Below are positions 15,236-23,353 of a DNA stretch of 64,000 nt, in pieces; within the stretch, counting starts at the first letter, position 1, and each line of letters opens with the position of its first letter. The notes beneath the pieces were generated by a model that saw only the letters and a program-made list of their open reading frames with translations, made no database searches and was not told the origin of the DNA. The stretch spans positions 62,001 to 126,000 of the forward strand of contig CAWAYH010000005.1 of assembly GCA_963786195.1 (NCBI GenBank). Direction: 5' to 3'. Position numbers and translations under genes: made by a program. The DNA is from CAWAYH01 sp963786195. Its GTDB lineage: Bacteria > Acidobacteriota > Vicinamibacteria > Vicinamibacterales > 2-12-FULL-66-21.

Positions 15236-17377
15236 TCATATGTCAGAGCCGCGCGACGCGTACTTGCGGAAGACGGCCTCCAGATTGGCCGGCTTGGACT
15301 TGCGCAGCCGCGCCCACAAATCGCCAACCTCAGCAAACCGGGCAGGCGCCGTCACGATCGTGAAGTCGCGAGGGTCGACGCCCTCGTCCAGTTCTTTCCA
15401 GGTGATCGGCGTCGACACGCCGGCGTACTCGCTCGCGCGCGCGCTGTAGGCGGTCGCGAGCGTCTTGCCAAGGATGTTCTGCAGGAAGTCGACGTAGACG
15501 GTTCCGCGCCGGCGTGCCCTGACCATTCGTTCGACCGTGGCCTCCTTCGGATGTTTGGCGGCGACGACCGTGGCGACGATCTGGCAGAAGAGCTGACCCG
15601 ATTCGTACGACGTCTCCGGCGGCAGCGGGATGTAGATGTGGAGTCCCCTCGACCCGGATGTCTTGGGCACGGACGCGACCTTCATCGAGTCCAGCTCGTC
15701 GCGGACCCATCGCGCGACGTCCAGCACGCGCGCGAACGGCGCGTCTTCTCCGGGATCCAGATCGATCGCGACGTAATCCGCGTCGAGCGGGGACGTCACG
15801 CGCGAGAACCACGGGTCCTGCGAGATCGCCGCAATCTGCGTCATGTAGAGCAGCGTGATCAGCGACCCGCCGATGAAGCGCTCGGGGTCCTCCTTCGAGA
15901 TCGGATCGAGATCGTCGCGCAGCGTCTCGACACGGACGCCTGGCGGCGGCTTCTCCTTCTGCCTGCGCTGCTGGTAGAACGCGGAGCGCCCGATGCCGTC
16001 GGGGAAGCGCTTCATGACCAGCGGCCGGTCCTCGACCGCCGGCAGGATGAGCGGTGAGACCGTCGCGTAGTAGCGCAGCAGGTCGCCCTTCGTCAGCTTC
16101 AGCTTCGGCCAGAAAACCTTGGCGAGGTTGGTGACGCCCAGGCGGGATCCGTCGGGCAGCTCGATGGTGCCGTCCTTCCGGGCAGCTTCGAGGGAGTCAA
16201 GTTGTGCGATAACGGAGGAGGCGGAGGCAGCGGAGGGGGAGACCACACGGAGGCGCGGAGACGCGGAGGAGAATTGGCGTAGACCAATTGTCCTCCGCGT
16301 CTCCGTGCCTCCGTGTGATTTCGGTCTCCGCTCCCTCCGCCCACTCCGTCCCGATGACAGGTCCTCCACCACGACTTCTCCAGCACTTTTGTCATCCCGC
16401 AAGCCCAGATACACGGGGTGCCGCAGCTTGCGGTCGTCCGTCCACTCGGTGAAGCGCACCTGCGCGACAAGCTCGGGGCGCACCCAGTGCGCCGGCTCGT
16501 TGGACTTGATGTCGTCGCGAAACGGCGACCGGCTGATCTCGCGCGCCTTGAGCAACTTCCAGACGCGCTCGAGCTCTTTCTGATCGAAGCCCGTTCCTGT
16601 ATGCCCGACATACGTCAATTGCTGGTTCTTCCGCGTTCCGCCGTCCGGGCCGTCGTACACGCCGAGCAGCAACGCGCCAAAATACTGCCGCGTGTTTCTC
16701 GGCGTCGTCCAGCCGCCGACGACGAACTCCTGCTGGTGGACGACTTTCAGCTTCCGCCACGCCGGGCTGCGCTTGCCGGACTGATACGGCGATTGCGCCT
16801 CCTTGACGATCAGCCCTTCCCATCCTTCTTTCAGTGCGCGCGCGTAGAGCGCGTTGCCGTCGTTCATCGCCTGCTCGCTGAGCCTCAGCGTGCCGGAGAC
16901 TGCGCCCCCCAGACGTTCCTCCAGGCGCTTCCGGCGCGCGACGAGCGGCAGGCCCCGCAGGTCCTCGTCGCCATCGCGCAGCAGATCGAACGCGATCAGC
17001 GCAACCGGCTGCTCGCGGTCGATGCGCTCGACGTCCTTCTTCTCGAGCAGATGAATGCGGCCCTGGAGCCGCTGAAAGCCGGTCGGGTTGCCATGGCGAT
17101 CGAGCGCGACGATTTCGCCGTCGAGGAGGAGCGGCGTGCCGACGGACTCGCCAACGGGTTCGAGCGCGCTGACGATCGACGGGAACTGCGTCGTCTTCTC
17201 GTTGCCGAGCCGCGACCACAGCCGCGCGCGCCGGCGCGCCGGCTCGATCTCGACGAGCGCGCGGATGCCGTCGTACTTGGGTTCGTAGATGAGCGCCTTG
17301 CCCGTCAGCGGAGGTTCAGCCAGCGTGGCCAGCATCGGCCGCACGCTGGCCACTTTTTCGCGCCACTGCACGCACAA
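15236..17377 (-). CDS. ligD: ATP-dependent DNA ligase D (ligase and polymerase domains)
   Basis: This 713-residue protein joins and fills DNA double-strand breaks with Ku. The ligase domain comes first: YEPKYDGIRALVEI carries the lysine that is adenylated, then LLLDGEIVAL, EGLIVKEAQSPYQSG and WRKLK (motifs III-V). After a linker, the LigD primase/polymerase domain follows (TNLAKVFWPKLKLTKGDLL, DYVAIDLDPGEDAPF with the metal Asp pair, SGSRGLHIYIPL). The N-terminal phosphoesterase domain of Pseudomonas-type LigD is absent, and domain order is ligase then polymerase. ku lies divergently 537 bp away. A palindromic repeat is inserted in frame in the linker. Confidence 0.93.
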   Translation of the reverse strand: MCVQWREKVASVRPMLATLAEPPLTGKALIYEPKYDGIRALVEIEPARRRARLWSRLGNEKTTQFPSIVSALEPVGESVGTPLLLDGEIVALDRHGNPTGFQRLQGRIHLLEKKDVERIDREQPVALIAFDLLRDGDEDLRGLPLVARRKRLEERLGGAVSGTLRLSEQAMNDGNALYARALKEGWEGLIVKEAQSPYQSGKRSPAWRKLKVVHQQEFVVGGWTTPRNTRQYFGALLLGVYDGPDGGTRKNQQLTYVGHTGTGFDQKELERVWKLLKAREISRSPFRDDIKSNEPAHWVRPELVAQVRFTEWTDDRKLRHPVYLGLRDDKSAGEVVVEDLSSGRSGRRERRPKSHGGTETRRTIGLRQFSSASPRLRVVSPSAASASSVIAQLDSLEAARKDGTIELPDGSRLGVTNLAKVFWPKLKLTKGDLLRYYATVSPLILPAVEDRPLVMKRFPDGIGRSAFYQQRRQKEKPPPGVRVETLRDDLDPISKEDPERFIGGSLITLLYMTQIAAISQDPWFSRVTSPLDADYVAIDLDPGEDAPFARVLDVARWVRDELDSMKVASVPKTSGSRGLHIYIPLPPETSYESGQLFCQIVATVVAAKHPKEATVERMVRARRRGTVYVDFLQNILGKTLATAYSARASEYAGVSTPITWKELDEGVDPRDFTIVTAPARFAEVGDLWARLRKSKPANLEAVFRKYASRGSDI
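16244..16317. repeat. Palindromic repeat inserted in frame in the ligD linker
   Basis: Two arms of about 30 bp face each other: CACACGGAGGCGCGGAGACG from 16244, and its near complement ending at 16317 (...CTCCGTGCCTCCGTGTG). A short loop GCGTAGA lies between AATTG and CAATT at the centre. Translated in the ligD frame it gives about 25 low-complexity Ser/Arg-rich residues between the ligase and polymerase domains, with no stop. CGGAGAC-GGAGG words of this type are typical intergenic repeats, so finding one inside a gene is unusual. Confidence 0.8.
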
Positions 17378-17380
17378 ATT

Positions 17381-17462
17381 CTATTGTTGATTGCGGGTTG
17401 CGGACTGCTGATTGGGATTGCGGAGTGCGGATTGGGGATTTATTGCGGATTTATTGCTGATG
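17381..17462. repeat. Low-complexity ATTGCGGATTGCGG repeat
   Basis: An imperfect tandem of GATTGCGG, GACTGCTG and TTATTGCGG words lies just upstream of ligD. The complementary word family (CCGCAATCCGCAATCAATC) forms the array at 41650-41745. Confidence 0.65.
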
Positions 17463-17472
17463 GCTGGAAAAA

Positions 17473-17575
17473 GAGCCGATTACCGAGTATTCGGAGATTG
17501 ACGACCGGCGCGGGGCGGGAGGAGGGTGCCCCAGTGTCCAATCGGCTCAATCTCCGAATACTCTGAAATCGGCTC
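17473..17575. repeat. Long inverted repeat between ligD and ku
   Basis: Arm GAGCCGATTACCGAGTATTC (28 bp in all, 17473-17500) pairs with 17548-17575 at 25 of 28 positions, around a 47-base loop. It is not followed by a T-run, so it is not an obvious terminator. The rest of the 535-bp ligD-ku gap (17576-17874) holds no further feature I can name. Confidence 0.65.
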
Positions 17576-17874
17576 ACACACATCTTCAACCAAGTCGGGT
17601 CGTTAATCAATGATTCCGAAGGAGTTTTTTTGATCCGGCCTGTACCTCCTGTCCGAGGGGTCCAGTATGCGCCCGGCGCGTGAAGATGTGACGGCTCCAT
17701 TGTAAACGCCGCGTCAACACCCTCCACAAAACGCTGTGTTTTCAACAAGATGAGCTCGATCGCGGCCGCGGATCACCACGGGGGCGCCACATGTGCAAAT
17801 CTGTGCAGTCGATGCGGGATGCCTGGAAACCACCGATAATATCCGCGAGTAGGACAATCCGCGGACAACACCAT

Positions 17875-17903
17875 CCGCGGACAACACGGACAACACGGAT
17901 AGG
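17875..17903 (+). repeat. 29-bp dispersed repeat upstream of ku
   Basis: CCGCGGACAACACGGACAAC and nine further bases are repeated exactly at 51014-51042. In both places the repeat ends 5-11 bp before a start codon (ku at 17914, the JAMM peptidase at 51047). A looser partial copy precedes it at about 17857-17872. Confidence 0.8.
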
Positions 17904-17913
17904 AGCAGCGGCA

Positions 17914-18767
17914 ATGCCAGCACGCCCGACGTGGAAGGGCTTCCTGAAGATCAGCCTCGTCAACATCCCCGTGCGCGTTTTTCCTGCGACCGACGCCGCG
18001 GCGACCATCAGCTTCAACCAACTGCACGCCGAATGCCAGACGCGAATTCAGCAGAAACGCTGGTGTCCGAAGTGTGAGCGCGAAGTTCCGATTTCAGAAA
18101 TCGCCAAGGGCTACGAATTCGAAAAGGGCCGCTACGTCGTGATGACGGAAGACGACATCTCGAAAGTGCGGCCCGAATCGACGCGTGTCATCGATCTGGT
18201 CCAGTTCGCCGACGCGTCGTCTATCGATCCGATCTATATCGAACGTCCTTATTACCTGGCGCCCGACGGCGCCATGGCGCTGGATGCGTTCGCGGTCATG
18301 CGGGAGGGGATGAAGGGCAAGGCCGGGATCGGCAAGCTGGCGCTGTACGGGCGGGATACCTCGTCGCCGTCCAGCCGCGCGGGAACGGCCTCGTCATGTA
18401 CACGTTGCGGCACGCGAAGGAAGTCCGCGCCATGTCGCAGATTGAAGAGCTCGACAGCGTGCCGTCGAAGGTGAAGCCCGAGGAGATCAAGCTCGCCAAG
18501 CAGGTGATCGGGAACTTCGAGGCCGCGTTCGATCCGACGGAGACGAAGGATCACTATCAGGAAGAGCTGCAGCGGATCATCGACGCCAAGATTGCCGGCG
18601 AGGAGGTCGTGGCGACCGAGGAAGAGGCGCCGCCGAAGGTCGTCAACCTGATGGATGCGCTTCGTCAGAGCCTGGACCGCGTCAGCTCTGGCAAGAAGAA
18701 GGCGGTGAAGGCGGAGATTGCGAAGCCGGCGAAGGCAGCGGCGGGAGCGAAACGCCGCGCGCGCTAG
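17914..18767 (+). CDS. ku: Non-homologous end-joining protein Ku, one frameshift
   Basis: Bacterial Ku binds DNA ends as a homodimer and recruits LigD. The N-terminus is canonical (ARPTWKGFLKISLVNIPVRV) and leads through RWCPKCEREV (CxxC) and FEKGRYVVMTEDDISKV to KAGIGKLALYGR. There one base is missing (near 18357): the next frame gives YLVAVQPRGNGLVMYTLRHA and runs through KVKPEEIKLAKQVIGNF to a Lys/Ala-rich tail. Restored length is about 284 residues, normal for the family. The start ATG 17914 follows GGAGCAGCGG. It is divergent from ligD. Confidence 0.92.
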
Positions 18768-18810
18768 TCAGAGTGCCAAACGTGCCAAGGGTGCGACCTG
18801 GATCGAGGTC

Positions 18811-18886
18811 TGGGGTGGATGACGGGGTTCGAACCCGCGACTTCCGGAGCCACAGTCCGGCGCTCTACCGCTGAGCTACACCCACC
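18811..18886 (-). tRNA. tRNA-His (GTG)
   Basis: The minus strand gives acceptor GTGGGTG/CATCCAC with an extra 5' G opposite discriminator C, the hallmark of tRNA-His. The anticodon stem CCGGA/TCCGG encloses loop CTGTGGC (anticodon GTG). The T-arm has GGGTTCGAACCC and the 3' CCA is encoded. Confidence 0.93.
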
Positions 18887-19022
18887 ATTGTGACTTCGCG
18901 CAATTCTGAATGCTGAAGTCGGAGTGCTGACGTGATGATCAAGGCACAAACAGGCCAAGACAGGGGCCAGTAGCGCCATGACCAACTTCTGATTTTAGCA
19001 CCCGCGGTGATCGGGCGGCAAA

Positions 19023-19964
19023 TCAGGCGGAATCTGCGTTGGACCGCACGAATGCGCCCGTGATTTCGACGAGCTCCATGCTGTCCACGCCGACCGCCAC
19101 CGAGTGGACGCGCTCGGAGCGCGTGCTCTTCGCTTCGTACATCAGCGTATCCGCGTACTTGATCAGCTCGAGCGCCAGCTTCCGGGCGACGCCGCGGCGC
19201 TCGCTCACGGGTCCCAGCCGAAGGCACACGACCCCGACGTCCACCTTCACCGGGCTTTCGGCCAGACGTGCGTCCTCCCGGGTCCAGTCATGCCCTTCGA
19301 CAGCGGCCTTGAATCGATTGGCGATGTCACTCGCTTCGACGCAGCCGGGGAGGTCGGGAATCAGGAAACAGAATTCGTCGCCGCCGAAGCGCGCGTGCAG
19401 GTCGCGCGGCTGGCGGCCACGCTCGGTCGCGAGCACGTCCGCCGACCTGATCTGATCCGCCAGGATATGAGCCACGCGCTCGATGATGACATCGCCGGCC
19501 GCGTGCCCGAGCGTGTCGTTGTAGCGCTTGAAGCTCGTGATGTCGACAACGCCGACGGCACACCACCGCACACGTTGCTCGACGGCGAGGAAGTATTCCA
19601 GGCGCTCCATGAACCAATCGAAGTTCAGCAGCTTCGTCTTGGGATCGCGGTGCGACTTCTCGGTCAGCTCGGCGATGACCTCTTCGAAATACCGCGCGAT
19701 GTTGCTGACGGTCGCATCCTTTTCGCTGAGCTGTCCCTGGAGGTGCTCCATCTTGCTGGCGAAGCCCTCCGAGAGCGCATGCATCGCGTCGCGCTTCGAC
19801 TCTTCGACGAGCTGACGCTGCTGGGCGAGCACGTGCTCGATCGCGTCCAGCAGTTCGTTCTGGCGCTGCGGACGCAGGCCGAGGTTCTGGCGCACCCATT
19901 CGCGCAGCTCGGCCATCGTGTGCGGCCGTGCGACCTTGCCAGTCGTCTTTGCGCTGTCTGCCAT
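19023..19964 (-). CDS. GGDEF-domain diguanylate cyclase
   Basis: The start chosen is ATG 19964 (MADSAKTTGKVARP); a longer frame upstream has no support. Residues 1-120 are a helical, coiled-coil-like regulatory region. The GGDEF domain then runs from RDPKTKLLNFDWFMERLEYF through DITSFKRYNDTLGHAAGDVI to RFGGDEFCFLI, with the catalytic GGDEF intact. The product is expected to be cyclic di-GMP from two GTP. The product-inhibition site expected five residues before GGDEF reads QPRD rather than RxxD, so feedback inhibition may be weak. No membrane helix is seen. Confidence 0.88.
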   Translation of the reverse strand: MADSAKTTGKVARPHTMAELREWVRQNLGLRPQRQNELLDAIEHVLAQQRQLVEESKRDAMHALSEGFASKMEHLQGQLSEKDATVSNIARYFEEVIAELTEKSHRDPKTKLLNFDWFMERLEYFLAVEQRVRWCAVGVVDITSFKRYNDTLGHAAGDVIIERVAHILADQIRSADVLATERGRQPRDLHARFGGDEFCFLIPDLPGCVEASDIANRFKAAVEGHDWTREDARLAESPVKVDVGVVCLRLGPVSERRGVARKLALELIKYADTLMYEAKSTRSERVHSVAVGVDSMELVEITGAFVRSNADSA

Positions 19965-20108
19965 GATGTGCGCCTGAGCCCCGTGCCTTGCTATCAAGAC
20001 ATGTGCCATCCCTGGTTCCATGTCTCCAGCGCGTTTTCCCGTTGATTTCCCCTTTTCAATTCCCTTTTCCATTTTCCATTTACCATTTTCCCTTTATCGT
20101 TCCCTGTC

Positions 20109-21203
20109 ATGTGGCCCATCGTCCGTGATGCGATTGCCGACGCCAGCCCGCCGCTCCGCCGTCAGATTCGCTGGATCATCGGTGCGTGGGTGGCCTTCGT
20201 CCTGCTCCAGATGTGGGACAGCCGGGACGGCCGCGGCGTCGCCGGCGTCGCCGAATTCCTGAGCGCGGTGCTCGGCGTCACCGGCGTCGCGCTGGTAGGC
20301 GCCGCCTACACGCTGCAGCTCACGATGGAGGAGCGCGCGCGCCGCGTGCGGCCGTCAGCTGCGTCCGCGGCCGTTGAAGTCGAACAGGTGCTGCTCGCGT
20401 TGCCGTCGCTGGGGTTTGCGGCGGGCGTTGCGCTGGGCGCCGCCGCGCTGCTGATGGTCCTGCGCGCGCTGCTGGGCGCGGAGATCGTGCTGGCGATCGG
20501 AGGCGTGGCGATTTACGGCAGCATGCTGGTGGTGGCGCAGCGGACGGTCATGCGATCCGCGCGGACGCTGTTCAATCACGCCGCCGATCAGGCCGCGGCC
20601 GCAGCGGACGCGCGCGGCAGGGCGACTGCGGCGCAGCTCTCGGCGCTTCAGGCGCGCATGAACCCGCACTTCCTGTTCAACGCGCTCAACACCGTCGCGT
20701 CGCTCGTGCGTTCGAATCCACGCGCCGCAGAGCACGTCGTCGTGAATCTGTCCGACGTGTTGCGGCAGACGCTTGAACGATCGGCGACGACCGTGGGGAC
20801 CGTGCAGGAGGAGCTGGAATTCGTCCGCAAGTACGTCGAGCTCGAGCAGGAGCGGTGGGGCAGTCGTTTACGGGTCGAGTGGGACATCGCAGACGCCGCC
20901 CGTGACTGCCGACTTCCACCGCTGGTGCTGCAGCCGCTGGTCGAGAACGCATTGCGCCACGGAGCGGGATCCCGGATTGAGGGCGGTACGATCCGGATCA
21001 CGGTCCGCGTGGCCGATTCCCTCATCGTTCGCGTGGATGACGACGGCGGCGGTTTTCCGGCGTGCTGGACGGAGGGCACTGGTCTCGGCAATCTCCGGGA
21101 GCGGTTGCAGACGCTCTACGGGAGTGACGGGAAGCTGGAGGTCGTCAGCGACGCGACCGGCGCACACGTGACCGTGACGATTCCTGCACAATGCGGCTGC
21201 TGA
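20109..21203 (+). CDS. LytS/YehU-type sensor histidine kinase
   Basis: This 364-residue membrane kinase has about four N-terminal helices (WIIGAWVAFVLLQMW, VLGVTGVALVGAAYTL, GFAAGVALGAAALLMVL, IVLAIGGVAIYGSMLVV). The His_kinase (PF06580) box LQARMNPHFLFNALNTVASL holds the phosphorylated His. The ATPase domain follows, with LPPLVLQPLVENALRHG (N box) and VDDDGGGF and TGLGNLRERL (G boxes). Its 3' end overlaps the response-regulator gene by 13 bp, so the two form one two-component system with translational coupling. Confidence 0.93.
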   Translation: MWPIVRDAIADASPPLRRQIRWIIGAWVAFVLLQMWDSRDGRGVAGVAEFLSAVLGVTGVALVGAAYTLQLTMEERARRVRPSAASAAVEVEQVLLALPSLGFAAGVALGAAALLMVLRALLGAEIVLAIGGVAIYGSMLVVAQRTVMRSARTLFNHAADQAAAAADARGRATAAQLSALQARMNPHFLFNALNTVASLVRSNPRAAEHVVVNLSDVLRQTLERSATTVGTVQEELEFVRKYVELEQERWGSRLRVEWDIADAARDCRLPPLVLQPLVENALRHGAGSRIEGGTIRITVRVADSLIVRVDDDGGGFPACWTEGTGLGNLRERLQTLYGSDGKLEVVSDATGAHVTVTIPAQCGC

Positions 21204-21943
21204 TCGTGGACGACGAGGCGGCGGCGCGGACGCGGCTGGCGTCGCTCGTCGAAGAGATCGACGAGAGCATCGAGATTGTAGGCGAGGCCGCGGACGGACT
21301 GGCGGCGCTCGATCTCGCGCGCGAGCGGAATCCCGACGTCATCCTGCTCGACATCGCGATGCCTGAAGTCGACGGCCTGGACGTCGCGCGGCATCTCCCG
21401 GAGCCGCGGCCCCTCATCATCTTTCAAACGGCCCACCACGAGTACGCGCTGCAGGCCTTCGATCAGGAGGCGCTCGACTACGTCGTCAAACCCGTGCGCA
21501 AGGAGCGGCTCGCGCAGGCGCTCGAGCGCGCGCGCGAGCGACTGACGACGCTGCAGCGGGCCGGGCTGGAGGCCGGGTCGCTCGAACGCCTTGGATCCGC
21601 GGTCGGACTGCGGCGGGTCAGGCCGGCGCGGCTGCTCGTCCGTCATGGAGCGGGTCATCGACTGATGGCCGTCCGCGACGTGATCCGGTTTTCCGCGGCG
21701 GAAGGCCTCGTCCACGCGCACACCGCCACAGCAACGGCGGTGCTGGACTACACGCTGAACGAGCTGGAGGAGCGGCTGGCAGGCGGATTCGTCCGCGTCA
21801 GCCGCGCGGATCTCGCCAGCATCTCGCACATCGGGCAGATTGTGAGCAACGGCGACGGTTCCGCGACGTTGACGATGGCAGACGGAAGTCGCGTTCGCGT
21901 GAGCCGCAGACGGGCTTCAGACGTGAAACGTACGCTTGCTTAG
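21191..21943 (+). CDS. LytTR-family response regulator
   Basis: Residues 1-120 are a receiver domain: LLIVDDEAAART (acidic pair), VILLDIAMPEVDGLDVARHL (phosphoacceptor Asp), and DYVVKPVRKERL (Lys). The C-terminal LytTR DNA-binding domain includes RHGAGHRLMAVRDVIRFSAA, TLNELEERLAGGFVRVSRAD and a final SRRRASDVK. It is 250 residues long and paired with the upstream overlapping sensor. Targets are unknown; LytTR regulators often act on nearby membrane or exopolysaccharide genes. Confidence 0.93.
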   Translation: MRLLIVDDEAAARTRLASLVEEIDESIEIVGEAADGLAALDLARERNPDVILLDIAMPEVDGLDVARHLPEPRPLIIFQTAHHEYALQAFDQEALDYVVKPVRKERLAQALERARERLTTLQRAGLEAGSLERLGSAVGLRRVRPARLLVRHGAGHRLMAVRDVIRFSAAEGLVHAHTATATAVLDYTLNELEERLAGGFVRVSRADLASISHIGQIVSNGDGSATLTMADGSRVRVSRRRASDVKRTLA

Positions 21944-22050
21944 AGTGCCAGGGGTGGCACGCCTACCGTTCATTAGTGTTTTTGACCACTCATTTGTCCG
22001 GGGAGCCCCCCGCCCGGCGTCTCCTGCGAGAGTCACCGCAGGAGGTTTCC

Positions 22051-22386
22051 ATGGTTCAGAAGAGGTCGCTGTGGGTCGTGCTGAGCGTCGTCGTCGGGCT
22101 GCTGCAGGCGTGGGATTCCGGGGCGTTGCGGGCCGGGCCGGCGGCGCAGGTGGCGATGGCCATCGGGATCGCGGTGCCCGCCGTGGCGCTGGCGCTGACG
22201 GACAAGTGGGGAGTCTGGCTCGCGGCGCTGATCGCGGGTGCGGTGCTGCTGGCGATCGCGCGCCTGACCTCGCTGGTGTCGCTCAATGCGCTGCACATCG
22301 CGCTGATGGTGCCGGCGATGTACATCTTCTTCGTCTGCCGCTGGCAGGAGCTGGCGAGGGCGAGGGTGTCAGGCAGTGAATCGTGA
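22051..22386 (+). CDS. Hypothetical membrane protein ending in a shared palindrome
   Basis: ATG 22051 is preceded by AGGAGG 6-7 bp upstream, so I prefer it to upstream starts. The 111 residues contain four hydrophobic helices (LWVVLSVVVGLLQAW, VAMAIGIAVPAVALAL, WLAALIAGAVLLAIARL, ALHIALMVPAMYIFFV). The last residues VSGSES come from the palindrome at 22365-22410 and equal the last residues of the convergent gene. The function is unknown. Confidence 0.7.
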   Translation: MVQKRSLWVVLSVVVGLLQAWDSGALRAGPAAQVAMAIGIAVPAVALALTDKWGVWLAALIAGAVLLAIARLTSLVSLNALHIALMVPAMYIFFVCRWQELARARVSGSES

Positions 22387-22410
22387 ATTCACGATTCACT
22401 GCCTGACACC
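22365..22410. terminator. 46-bp perfect palindrome at convergent gene ends
   Basis: GGTGTCAGGCAGTGAATCGT (22365 on) is followed by its exact complement, with the centre GAATTC at 22385-22390. Both convergent genes have their stop codon inside it, so both proteins end in VSGSES. The dyad could act as a two-way transcription terminator, although there is no T-run. Confidence 0.75.
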
Positions 22411-23288
22411 TCCCTCAGCTCGGCGTGTGCGGCGTCCGCCCGGCTGCGCGCGGCGGCCACGGCTTCTTCGGCCTCCCCCGCGCGCCGGGCGGCGACATCC
22501 TTCTTCTTGCCGGCCGCCGCCGCCGCACGTTCGGCCTTGTCTACGGCGTCCTGCGCGGCCTCGAGGCCCTTGTGCGCCTCGGCGACGCGTTCTCCCGCGC
22601 GGTCAGCCTCGCGCGACGCGCGCGCGACCTCGAACTCCTCGCGGCGGGCGTTCTGTTCGGCGTTTCGCAGCGCGCGCGTCGCGAGCATCACCGCTTCTTT
22701 CGCGCGCGCGATTGCCTTGTCGCGTCCCTTGGGCGATGGAGAGGCACCGGCCGCTGGCGGCGCGGGTGACCGCGCGATGCTGGCGGCTGGACGGGCGGCG
22801 GCCTGTCCACCCTTGACCGGCAGGCCTGCCAGCATCTCGAAGCCGCCGGGCTGCAGCGTCCGCGTGAGCCGCCCCGGCGCGTCGGCAGCGGGAAGCGCGC
22901 GCAGCGTCGTGGCGATGGCCTGCCTGGTCGCGTCGGTGGCTGGCTGCCCGACACCCTGGAGAATCGCCAGCGTGGCTTTCAACGCGACGTCGAGCGCGGC
23001 CTCGTGGGCCTGTCCGACGTCGCGAACGTCGACCTTCTTTCCCGAGAGCAGCGCCGCGTGCGTGGACCGGACTCGGTCGGCGGCGTTGATGAGCGCGTCG
23101 TAGGCGGATCGGCGCTGCCAGTACAGCTGGTTGATCGCCCAGGCGGCCGCCGGCGGCTTCTGCAGCTTGCGGATCTCGGCCGCGTCCGGTCCGGCGTCCC
23201 TGGCCAGGTCGTGGCGCGCCGCGGTGAACTCGTCGAGCGGCAACTGGTAGAGGCGATCGATCCCGGCGTCGAGCGGTCGCGATGGCAT
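22389..23288 (-). CDS. Hypothetical coiled-coil protein
   Basis: From ATG 23288 the protein is about 299 residues. The N-terminal part has a recognisable but unnamed pattern, LYQLPLDEFTAARHDLARDA and LQKPPAAAWAINQLYWQRRS, shared by uncharacterised acidobacterial and actinobacterial proteins. An Ala/Pro linker follows, then an Ala/Glu/Arg-rich coiled coil from about residue 190 (for example EQNARREEFEVARASREADR). The C-terminus VSGSES derives from the palindrome. No signal peptide or membrane helix. The function is unknown. Confidence 0.65.
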   Translation of the reverse strand: MPSRPLDAGIDRLYQLPLDEFTAARHDLARDAGPDAAEIRKLQKPPAAAWAINQLYWQRRSAYDALINAADRVRSTHAALLSGKKVDVRDVGQAHEAALDVALKATLAILQGVGQPATDATRQAIATTLRALPAADAPGRLTRTLQPGGFEMLAGLPVKGGQAAARPAASIARSPAPPAAGASPSPKGRDKAIARAKEAVMLATRALRNAEQNARREEFEVARASREADRAGERVAEAHKGLEAAQDAVDKAERAAAAAGKKKDVAARRAGEAEEAVAAARSRADAAHAELREVSGSES

Positions 23289-23353
23289 TCGTCTCCCTTC
23301 GTCAGCCGCATTATGATAGCCCTCGCTCCACACATTCGCCGAGATCACGCGTA

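Noticed and set aside
16244..16317. Intrinsic terminator within ligD
   Set aside because: No T-run follows on either strand, and the gene continues in frame through the hairpin.
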